A stretch of 64,000 bases of DNA from Prostheceraeus crozeri (lineage: Eukaryota > Platyhelminthes > Polycladida > Euryleptidae), in contig CAJQUW010006363.1 of the NCBI GenBank assembly GCA_907163375.1, positions 1,009,501-1,073,500 on the forward strand, in the 5' to 3' direction. The notes below the pieces were generated by a model, which did not search any database, was not told where the DNA came from, and saw nothing but the letters and a program-made list of their open reading frames with translations. Below are positions 11,601-23,600 of this stretch, one piece after another (the stretch's first letter is position 1; the number at the start of each line of letters is the position of its first letter). Position numbers and translations under genes: made by a program.

Positions 11601-14600
11601 TTGCTGTCATCCATCTTCGATATCTTCGAATTTTCTCTTTTGTATCTAAATTGGTTCACTCACGAGTTAGGAACGCAGCTTTGATATCGGTTCCCTACAA
11701 TGTTTGTGCTTTCATTACCATGCACTAAGTCCTAGTTGCTTCAATACTTCGCTTTATGAAGCAATGTATTCCCTGTAGCTGTTGTGATTGATATGGAAGT
11801 TGGATTTGTCTCCTTTCGAGGTCACGTCAGCTTACTCTTCACCCTTCAAGAAGGCAATGTACGCAAAGCTTCATTCATTTGACTGTCTATCCTGTTATCT
11901 CTCTTCCCTGCGTAATTCCTGAATTATAATAAAAATACCACACTGAATAAGATGTCTAAGAAAATAAAAAAAAGGATAACGTCACGACGTCTCGGGTGAT
12001 ACTACAACCATTATCAAATGAAAACCGTAATGGTTAAAGTTTTCACTTGATAATGGTTGTAGCATCACCCGAGACGTCGTGACTTTATCCTCTTTAAATT
12101 TTTCCGATGCATCTTATTCAGTGTGGCGTTTATAGTATATTGACTATTCGAAGCACATTTTCGAACGCATCCATTAATTACTGAATTATTCCACCTTTTA
12201 ATCTATACATGAGTCTATTAGTCCTGAAGTCACGGAATTCAGACAGTCATTGTGTATGAATAACTAACAAAACAGAAATTTAGGTGAATTAGTCGCCTAG
12301 GTGCAAGCATTTGCATTCGATTTGCTGCCACAAAGTTATGAAAGAATCATATTCGATAAAATATATTATTGGAAAATGAATTCAAAATGACTGGTTTGTA
12401 ATATGAGAAACTTAACTAATTTGAGGGGATTTAAAGAAATATCATCGAAAGCTCTTCCTAAAACAGGCAATCTAATTCATGCATATCCTGCAAGTTACAG
12501 CTTTACTGTCAAATCGAATTCAATTCACTTTCTATATTTTCGAATTGCTACTTATTGTTTTAATGAGATTCATGAAAAAAAATTCGCCTTCACTAAGTAA
12601 CAGAATTTGTTAATACACGATGAAGTCTATGTCTATATTTATAGTATCAGAAGCTTGGTTTTTATAAATCTTATATATTTTCTAGGGGACTTGCTGATTA
12701 CAACAAGGATGGTCGAATGGACCGCAAGGAATTTTCCATCGCCATGTTTCTTATAAAGCGCAAGCTTCATGGACAAGCATTGCCTGCTCAACTTCCAGCA
12801 AGTCTTCTAGCTGATCCTGTGCCATCAGCCACTGTTCATCCAGGAAGTCCTTTGATGAGACCACATTCTGGTCCAACCGGCTCCACATCAGTCGCTGGGG
12901 CATCGACGTTACCTCGGATGTTTCCAACTAGTAAGATGAGAGCTTCTCGGTTACGCGATTAAGTTTAAGTGCCATGTAAATAATAAAGAATGTATTTGTA
13001 ATTATTGTTCGTGCCTTAATATTTGATGTACGTGAGGAGTCAAGTAATCTCCCTCTTCTTGTGATTCAATGTTTCATTATAATCTTTCAAAGTTAGGTTA
13101 TAAATGTGGTTCACTTCATGTATAGGTACCTATTACCTTCTTGAATTAGTTGATTTAAGCATGTTACAACACTGATGCATTTATGTGCAGTGATCATGTC
13201 AATCATAGTAATGCATGGAATTTCTGTGTATGGCATGCTTTTATTTGATCAATCGTGTGTTTTGGTGACTATCATAGGAAGAATTATGGAATAACATTGA
13301 TACGCAGTATATGCAGTTGACTTATTTTTGCACTTTAGTTGATAGATGATGCATGGTTTGTGCAACTGTTCTTAATTGTCGGTTTTCTCTGTAGCTGAGT
13401 GTGAAGGTAAGTTTTAATGTGTAGACTTACACCCTTTGCACCAATAGTTATTAGTTTGGTTAAATGATCTGCTGATACTACGTTCTTCTCCGTGTTATGT
13501 TTTGTCCACTTACAAAATCGTTTTAAAGTTTCAAATTCCCTGCGACATGTATGATTTCGAATTCTGTACATAATTTTGCAAGTGCAGTAGAAATCCTGAA
13601 TAGTGCTCACTATCTTAATAGATACATCTGACAGAACTTTTGATGTATCTATTTGTGGATGTTGGTAATTAGAATGTGCAAATACGTATATCAAATATAA
13701 ATTTGTGAAGATTCGATCGAATGTTTTTTGGTTGTATAATCGAATTAAATTATGTTTTTGGACAGAAATTGTATCGTCCATATCTATGTACATGTATCTG
13801 GATAACTCAGCATTAAAAAACGCATTGTAGATCAAGCATGCGTGTAAGTTATTTAGAAAGTCAGAAATGTTACCTGTACGGTCATTTCGTGAAATGAAGA
13901 GATGAAATTGATTTTCTTATCGATATAACAGTGTCCAGAGCGACCGCTGATCTTTCTTTAATTGAAATAAGAGATGATGGGCAAACGCCTATCTGGAGAC
14001 CATGGAAAGTGCATTAATTATGCACATGCCTGGTTCCTCCAATTTTCCTTCGGAGCACTACACAGTTGATAAATGCTTAACTGTATGATTCTACGAGTAG
14101 AGCAATAGTTCATCTAAAGAAAGCATACATACTGGTATTTTGCGATTTTTCGTGATGCTTTTCTTATTATTGTTGAAAGAGGAAATTGTGCATAGCTGCC
14201 TCTTCAGATTATTCTCCATCAATTCCATGTAATCAGGACATCTGATGCTGCACATATTTATGATGCAGTTCGTGAGATGGTTCAATCGACTGTTTACTTA
14301 AAACGTTAGTTGTATGTAGATATCAAGACGTTTCAGAGTTGTATGATGAAGCGAGGATTGTGTTTAAAGCTGCTGCGAAGTTACTTGAATGTGAGATTGT
14401 TAATGTCAAATAGCGATCGCAGCTGTTAGGACTAAGAAACTTAATTTGATGAAATTTGACATCAGTTCAAATGGCTGATCTTGTTGATTCAGAGAATGTT
14501 GCTTTTTCAAAGGCAGATGACTGGATCAAGTCTGCTTGGTCAGTTCGAAAATATTCTCCATATAACTTCTCTTCATCGATCTGATAAATTATGTCACATT

Positions 14601-17600
14601 TCATGCTAAGGTAGACGATTGCACCTCATGACGATGATCCGATGAGACGACCGTGAAATCATTACAATTATATCTGCGTGTGTGATTGATTATTCTTACA
14701 AAAGCTGTCACTGCGAAGGATTTCATTTGATGGATAGAATGCCGTTCCGCTTCCCTCTCTGTTGGATTTTCATTTCCTTTCCTTTGCGTGAACTGTGAAT
14801 TAAATTTCTGATGTCATTTTGGTTAATTCATTACCGATGTATTATTTACCACCGTTCGATAATCCGGTGATCTTATTTAAATTAAACAGTTAAGAAAAAT
14901 GATAATTTTTCATTCTGTAATATGACTATGAAGTGCAAACATGGGCTTTGGAGCTCTGCAACTAGTTGAATGATATGTTGAGGGTTAACATCAGAAATCC
15001 GACAAGGCCCCTGCTGTATGCTGACATTAATTTCTTGATTTAATCTATTTTGACCTCTCCTCATGTGCTGTGTCTATATCGGATAAGTGCACCACCTTTG
15101 GGAGCAAATGGTCCTGGTATAGAGGTGGTTCACTTTTAGAGAGAAAGCATATTTTGCATTTGTTTTTGCCGGCCGACAGGTGGTCGTGTTAGAGAATTTG
15201 TCTGGAGGATGTTTCATTTTACTTTGATGCATGAAATCATACAAGAACTATCATGGTTGCTGAGAGTCGACAATTTTGAAAATCATAAATTGAAAGTCAT
15301 GTTTTTAGCCTGTGTGCAAGCATCACAAACATTCAAGCCTCAATCTTCAATCACAAACATTCAAACCTTCAATCCTTCAAAAGCTCATGATTATTCTGTA
15401 TTCATGACTTAAAGGAAATGTTGATCATCAAAGCATTGAGATTTCAGATAATAGGATTAGAGAACAAGATTTTATCTCTTTCCTTGAATTACAGCGAATT
15501 AAATTTCGAAAACTTGTCATGGAAACCTTACATCCAGTCCATTAGCAAGCAGGCAGTTCAACGCATTGGTCGTCTATATCGTGTCAGCAGCAAACTTCCA
15601 CCACAGACTGCTATCTTCACAAGTCCACTATTCGTCCTCTGATGGAGTATTGTTGTCACCATTCTGTGGACCGGCGTCCCACAAACACATCTTAACCTCC
15701 TTGAACGGGTTGAGAAAAGTGTCAAGAATTCTATGGGTGGAAAAACTTGCTAGCAGGTTGCAGCCTCTATCCGTCAGACGGGATGTTGCTTCACTCAGTC
15801 TCATCTACAGATACTATTTCGGTGGAAGCAGCTCTGCAGCAAATGAGTGTCTACCCAAACCTAGGATCTCCTCCAGAAGCACACACAGAGCTAATGCACT
15901 CACATGCTATTATGTGAGCTTAGAACGCGCACATGCTTGGAGTCGCTCAAAAAACTTGCTCGTTCGCACGGCACATCTTTGGAATCAGCTTTCCCAGACC
16001 AATACAATCTTGATACTTTCAAGAGGCGTGCGAACATGCTTCTGATGGGGCCAGCTAAATCAGATTAGAAGATTTGCTTTTTCTTTTATTTATTTCAAAC
16101 AAAACAATTTATTACTTTTTCATTGAGTAACCCCTAGCTTCGTTCATGGGTCATAGCTTTGCTAGGGTTGAAATTCTGTAAGAATAGCTATGAAAATCAT
16201 GTTCTATTAAATTCTCATCCGATGATCGATACGTGAACCCTTAACCATAAAAACCTAATTGAACTTAATCAAATTTAAACGTCTGGGAAGTCGGTAATGG
16301 CAACAAAACGGTTGTCAACAGGCGATGGTGATTTTGAAGACGAATTTGCAGCCAGCCAATCTGGCTGGAGCAGAATTATTGATGTATGTTTTGCGTTTCG
16401 TAGTCTGACTTGAATGCATTTTCTTACATCGCACTATCAAAATAATGTTTGCAAATCAACATCCTTAGAACTGCTCATGACCTTAATGACTTTAAAGAAT
16501 GGCATCAATTCAGTGACAGAAATCAGTTTTTAGAAAGTTGGATTGAAAGCTGTCGGTGTTACGGAGATGTTTTTCTTAATTGAGTCTATCTATAATTGCT
16601 GCTAATAATTTGAAGACTTCACAATGCAGTCGACATGATTGATTTTGATATATCCGCAAGTAATGCGCACTAGTCCTTGTACAAAATCCTTCATTTTTTA
16701 GATTTTTCTACATCAGCACCTGCACCTGCTGCTATTCCTTCTGGTTCCGCCACATTGCCTCTGGGCACTGCAGCAATGGGCATGATGATCGCTCCTCCAC
16801 CTGCAGCAACCAATTTCGCACCACAACCTGTGGCTGCTGCTCCAGCCTCGTCTGCTGCTCAGGAAGAATGGAGTATCCCAGCTCAAGCGAAATTGCGTTA
16901 CCGGCAACATTTCAACCAACAAGATCGAGCTAAACGGGGCTTTCTCTTGGGTTTAGAGGCTAAAAGCGTATTGATGCAGAGTGGTCTTCCGAATCATATT
17001 TTAGCACAAATCTGGTGAGTAAATGTCGACCAGAACGCTCGAAGCAAAAGGAGATTTGAGGTGGTCTGAAGGAGCATGAATGATGAGGTCGAAGTGATGA
17101 TTATTTCAATATAAATTTGAACTCAACTATCTTTTGAGATCCGGCGACTATTAAAATTCAATTATTGTACCCAATGCTGGTTGATATAATCAATGTTACC
17201 TGATGTAATTCATGACTTTTAATCCTGCTACAAGAAAGCAAGAAGTAAAGAAAAAAAGTGGTTGCTTGCTCCTTATCAATTGTTTGTCGGACTTTAACTG
17301 CACTAATAAAATATACTCCATGAAAGTTAGCAGAAAAGCACTATTTTTCAACTTAATGCGCCAGAATGACTTTTACCGAGTTTCCAGAGGAAGTCATCGA
17401 GACATCAGTGTAAGATTCTATGAGCTCGTTTAAATTAATGTTTGTACTTGAATGAATGAATGAAGCCATATATTTGCTTCACAAGTCTGTGAATGCATCA
17501 CAATCATGTAGAATTTTACAAAATTCAAAAACAGATCGACCACGTCTACATGCATTCACAGTTAAATAAGGAAAATATATGAAATAAAACAAATTGCATG

Positions 17601-20600
17601 CGTAAAATTATAAGAAAGACATTTGAGACATTTGATTTATCATTAAGGACAGAATTTAATAAAACCATTGGCAAGACGTTGCGTGCGAATTCGCTTCCTT
17701 TTCAGAGGGCAGGTGTTTCGTGTCCGAGAGACGCGCTCGTCAAAAAGATCGCTTAGGGACGATCATGGCATGACCGCATCTGTTCAAATAACTTATTATC
17801 ACAAGCATAAAAAAGAGGAGACTTGAATTCAAGTTCAGGGTCAGGGACGGCGGAAGACGATGAAAGGGGCAGGGGCACCAAATTAGAAGGGCACTTTTTT
17901 GCCTGAGAGAACTATGGAATATATTCCTAAATACTGCTTCAAAATTTCAATGTAGTTGCTACCTTCTAAATTTTCCAATATGTCTTCAACTATGCAATTA
18001 GCATCATGTTTGCATAAGCCTATGTATTATCTAATCTTAATCTTAATGCAAAACTTCCCTTTTGTGGGAAATAGTCTCAATTAATTAATTTGCAGTCATC
18101 ATAGGGATGTTGCTTTTCAGGGAAACCATGTCTCATACACTGATTGGTATAATATCTGTGAAACTCGTTCTGATGTGTATATTGTATATTAGTCAATCGG
18201 TCATTTAGAGGCAAAGCAGGCCTACTGTGGAATAAATAGCAATGACTATCACAGGGCTCCTTATACTTACACGTAAGAAGGGACCCTCCATACTGTCATA
18301 ATGAAGACCCAACATGCGTCGAATAGTGATAAAGGGACCCGCTCAAAGCTTTGAGGGGCAACTGATGCTAGTGATAGGGGTTCCCTAAAGTAACAATGAA
18401 CTTTCAATACTGAAGGTCCCTTAAAATTGATAAAGGATTGATAAAATTACTCTTCACTTGCCACGGAGACAATCAACTTTACCGGTAGATTGCATCCGGA
18501 GTTGGAAAAGTCGGAATTGGAATTGGAATTGACCTTGATAAACCTCAATTCCACTTTTTCGATGGACCTGTGATAAATCTATTTGTAAAAATATTGAAAT
18601 CACAGTACTCGACCGTTGTGTTAACTGCACGCAGAGATAAAAGAGAGAGAGGTAGATCGAAAGAGGTAGTTTTATTCTATTGTTAAATAAAGGGTGTTTT
18701 TTGTGACTTCTATGGGCCTACAGCCCCGAACAATGTTATTTCAGCGATTAAGCAGACAATGAAAAGACAATCATCTTTGTTCAATCTGTTATTTAGTTAT
18801 TTATCAAGTAAGATAATTAATCAAAATAAAGCAATTGTTGAATTTAGTTCTTGATAGGATAAGCACAAAAATGGGAGATTAACTTAATTGCTGCACACAC
18901 GAAAAACAATTGGTTTGGAAAGAAGAAAATTAACGCTGCATTAAAGGGCAGCAACCCTGTCAGTTCAAATCAAAATATAGACAATGTCAACAAATTATTC
19001 AATTACATGAACTATTATTCAACTTCCAATCACAACAATTAACAATATTAATTTTTAAGACTATGCATGTAGTTATATAGATGCGATGCGCAACGATAAA
19101 AGAAAAACTTTACACTTACAGTTCACTTCTTTACAGTTGACTTCACTTCAATTCGATCGGACTCACTTATACCAAAATAATATCATAAATATCAGTGTCA
19201 CTTATACCGTCAATCTTCAATCGCGCTCGCTGATGTGTTGTTGTTCGCTGGTAGGCAGTTGTTGTTGTTACTTCAGTAGTTGTACTGGGTACACTACGAG
19301 AGCCCGGAGTTGTTCTAACAGCTACTAAAGATGTCGTATGTGTTGTTGTTGTGTCAATATCTCATCGTTTCTAATTTACACAAAGTTTTGAGACTTGACG
19401 ATAAAACCACTTTCTTTTGAAAATTGAAAAAGTTTCCTTTAATCACTGCTTGTTAGCTTTCGACCCGACCACATTTCGTTCTAATCACGGAATTTTTAAT
19501 CTCCTTCTTTAAAATGGACCATTAATCGGATTTCATGATATCATTTTTATTGTCGTTTTTTCTTTCATCAACAATCACGTTATTCGCACATTGAATTTCT
19601 TTCTTCTGTCAGTTAATTAATAGATTTATTCGTATCTCATCTCTCTCTCTCTCTCTCAGCGCTTGATTCTTTGCTGACCGTTAACTTTCTTTTCTTTTTT
19701 TCACGATATAATGAATGTCCCGTTTACGAAACGAAAATGGTGTGGGCTGACCGGTTACATATATACATGTACACAAGAAATATGAACTATGAGCATGAAA
19801 ACGCACATAGGAACGACGCTGGGAGCGGCACACAGGAACAATGAGGATAGGATAAGGGCACATGGGTTAGATTGAAACGAACAAACGTTAGATACATTAT
19901 CATAAGACACTAACGCGACATGCAATTATCGGAATTGAATCTTATTATGGAATTGGAATTGAATTGAACTGTTTCGACTGGAATTGGAATTGGATTTGGA
20001 ATTGAAATTTCTGCTCCGGAATTGGAATTAAAAAATTTCAGTGGAATTTTTCCAGCTCTGATTGCATCCCAACATTTTTGAGTTGTCTCTCAACAGGTAG
20101 ATAATTCACAATTGATTGACACGACGTAGGCATATCCGTTATCATGAACAATGATAACAGTGGTACAGGGGTTAAGTGCTAGGCCTAGCGATCTTTCGGT
20201 CCACAGGTCTAGACCCGAAAGTGTCATTGGAAGTCGGGAGGAAGGGCATCCGGACTAAAAGTACTACAACGCTTCAGAAAAGTCTGACTATGTCAGCACT
20301 GTCGAAGCCCCAAGCATGGAGGAGTCGTGACGTTAAAGCTTCATTATATATTTATTATATGGGTTAATTCTAATTAATTACCATAATTACGTATGACATA
20401 ATTACCTCCATCCCACGCTTTACCGCATCGTTTTCACTTGAATGGAATTGCGCTTAACAGATAAAAGTAGGAAATGAATTGGCAACTCATCGTCAATCTA
20501 TGGCTCTGTCAAATCAATGAGATGTTTGAAAATTTTGAACATCAATTAAAGTATGGGAGAAGGGCATGAAAAGTTGTTTACTCTTTAGGGGGCACGTGCC

Positions 20601-23600
20601 CTTGCCCCCCCCCCCCCAGTTCCGCCGTGCCTGTTCAGGGTAGTCAATGATTCACAAGATTCTTTCTTCCAGTCGTAAAAGCTTATTTTTCAGTATAGAG
20701 GGACGTTACAGAATCTATTGTGTAGCTTTGTTAGAGTTTCGGGGTTTATCCTTTAGAAAAATAAAGTGCTAGCATCTTCACTGCATTATATGAAGTACTC
20801 ATTATTAGAGACTCGGCGATTATTGCAAGTAATATAGTTATTATACATACACAACTACAGGCTTTTCAGAGTGTTGCCCAACACAGAATAGTGTATTCAA
20901 TTGTTATATAATAATTTTTGGCGCTTGGCCTTCTTGAATTCTTAACATTCTTGAATGTCAAAATGTAAAGTAATTATCTCATTTTCAATCGACTGTTTCC
21001 TCAAAAGATTCTTATTCATTTCAGCGACCTTTTGAAGATTTAACGTAATCTTATGAAAGCCAGTAATGTCAGTCGGTTGTATTTAATAGGGAATGAATAA
21101 AAGAGTCTAATTTTTCATGAAACTCTAATGTCTTCATTTGGGATTATCACAGTACATAATTCCGACTTGATTGAAATATTTCATTTAACAAACATTGTGA
21201 CGTTGAGCCTGTTAAACGAATATTCAAGCCAAATTTTGAATAAATGAAATTCGAATAAAAGAACGCACTCACTCTCAGTGATCAGCGATAGGTGTCATTA
21301 CTAAATATGTTACTCAAATGTAATTCTCAGCTTTATATTAATCCTATTCAATCTGGAACTACAGGGAGAAACATGCGCGGATGATTGCTTTTGAAGTAAT
21401 GCTAGACCTATTCATCGTTGTCGATTTGTTTGCAATCAGTTGGATCTGCGGATCCTGCAACTTTCGGAGGACAGATCGGATGTGTAAATTATGCAACTGC
21501 TGTACTATGTTGTGCTGCAGTGACGCGTACCCTAAACCGCAATTGAGACGAATCCACTTCTGATTGCTCTCGCTATCAAGCGGAACTTAACTTTGTGACA
21601 GTGTTCTGTTTAAAGTTTCCTTTTATGATTCACAATTCGATGTGCTGTCTATTGATAAATCAGTTTGGATCAACTATCAGGTCATTCAATTTACGATTTT
21701 GATGATGTATTTTCTTACAAACACAATCACATGGGATATGCCAAAAGCTAACTCATGTTACATGTTGTCGACCTAGATTTAGTATTCAATTACACAGTAC
21801 ACCTACTAACTTATTACATTTTCGACAACTCCGTGAATCATCGGAGTATCAAAAGAAAATTTTAATAAGTATATGTTGAAGAATGTATTGTGGAATACAC
21901 CTCCGCCTATTCAAAAAGAAACTTTAATCTTAATTTCTCATTTATGGGGAAACTTTTTATCACGCCTAACAGTTTGATTGACTTCAGTTGCAGATAAAGC
22001 AGAATAAATTAAAGATGTTGCATATAGTGATTTTAATGATTAAGAAGCCTCGCCTCAATCAAATTACACACTTACATTGTAGGTTCATAAGAACTTATTG
22101 TTTAATGTTTATAAGTGCCGTTGGTGCATGAGTTCTGATGTCTGGACAGAAATGTCTTCATTCCTAATCATTTCGTACAAATGAACTGTTTGTATTTGTA
22201 GGAATCTCTCCGATGTTGATAAGGACGGTAAATTGACTTGTGATGAATTCTGCTTGGCGATGCACTTAGCTGAGATGGGTCTCTCTGGACACCCACTTCC
22301 TGCGCAGTTACCAAGAAGTTTGATTCCACCTGCGTATCGATCACCAGGAGGTGGCGGTTCAACTCGTCGGTTATCCACTACCTCAAGCAATGATGATAAA
22401 GAGGAGGTTCCAGTAGGTCAGTATATAACAAGCGAAAAATGCTTGTAATTCAACAGTTTTGAAAAGAAATGGAGTGTGATTAGAATAAGATAATTATGCA
22501 TTTCTTAACTATTGATTTTAACAAGGTCTCAATATCATTGAATAAGGCAGTAAAACTGATTGTAAAACATGGCATTGCAAAATAATAGTAATAATCCATC
22601 TATGTAGAAATCGAATATATGTCAGTTGTTCTTTTTAGAGTAATGTTGAATCAGCTAATCCATAGGCCTAGCGGATACTGAGGAGAGCCGAATGCCAACT
22701 TTTTCAGTAGGCTGTCGCTTGAAAGAAGGTCAAATTGTATAGATCAAGGACGACCAGGGAGACAGTCAGACTATGAAACAAATAACTGAGTCTAAGGCTA
22801 AGGAAGCCAGGAGATTGAATATATCCGGCAGTCGGATGCTTGAGAAGCAAATCGGGAGGGAGTGGTATAGACAACAACATGAAGGAATAGAATTAAGAGA
22901 AGAGGAAATGAGCATTTTTCAGAAAATTCACAAATAAGACGAGCAACGAACCAATAATTTTAAAAGATAGATTACAAACCCTGAATTCGAATGCTTAAGC
23001 ATATGATTTAGGTAGAATCTTCCTTCATGTTTAAAACAATAGTTTCAAATGTTGTGACAGATTTTTTACTATATCTGAGGAAAAGGAAGAGAACTTGAAA
23101 AGTTGTAAGATGAAAAATGCACCCAAACAGTTACCAAGGAAACACGTATTGTTGGCAACATCTAGCACATCTTAGGATCAACAAGGAGCGTGTTACAACT
23201 CATTTATGATTAGTTACTGACTTCATGAAGCGATGCAAGGATTTTTGTTTTCTTATCTGACATGGAAATGCTACCCATCTCTCTCTCTCGCACATGCACT
23301 TTCCACTACTTCCTTTTATGTTTCCCTTATTTTGCGCTCTCTATTCTACTTAGTCAATGTATTTTCTTTCCCGGAGTCCCCACAGTCTTGAGGCGATGCA
23401 TGCTTAATACTCGTGTCCTCCTTAATCTCAACATTAACGACTCAACATTCTTGTATGCCTCAATCAACTGCACCTGTAGGTGAGAAATCTGGTTATTTGC
23501 ATTCTCAAACACGCAGTTACATTCTAAACGCAAGTAAATTATTCACGCACCAGAGACAAAAGGTATTTCCGCTTGTTGAAAGAAAGGATTAATAATGCAA

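Larger units (their letters stand above)
12931..16701. other. intron between EH1 and EH2
   Basis: A 3.8-kb intron. It holds a plus-strand LINE remnant (about 15.4-16.06 kb) and a short ATG-initiated segment at 16297 with a consensus donor. A 166-codon minus-strand frame at 13335-13835 is not recognisable. Confidence 0.6.
17842..20633. mobile_element. outer hAT-type transposon with 8-bp TSD
   Basis: The left end is CAGGGACGGCGGAAG and the reverse-complemented right end is CAGGCACGGCGGAAC. Both are flanked by the same octamer TTCAGGGT (17834-17841 and 20634-20641). The CAG ends, G/C-rich terminus with a 13-C run at 20605-20617, and 8-bp duplication are hAT hallmarks. No transposase was recognised, so it is probably non-autonomous. 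Another hAT (18497-20060) and a SINE lie inside. Confidence 0.8.
17015..22201. other. intron within EH2
   Basis: A 5.2-kb intron. It is occupied by two nested hAT elements and a SINE (17.8-20.6 kb). The rest is AT-rich with nothing recognised. Confidence 0.6.

Noticed and set aside
13335-13835. 166-codon minus-strand open frame
   Set aside because: No recognisable motif, no splice or promoter context, AT-rich intronic position; probably a chance frame or unrecognisable repeat remnant.
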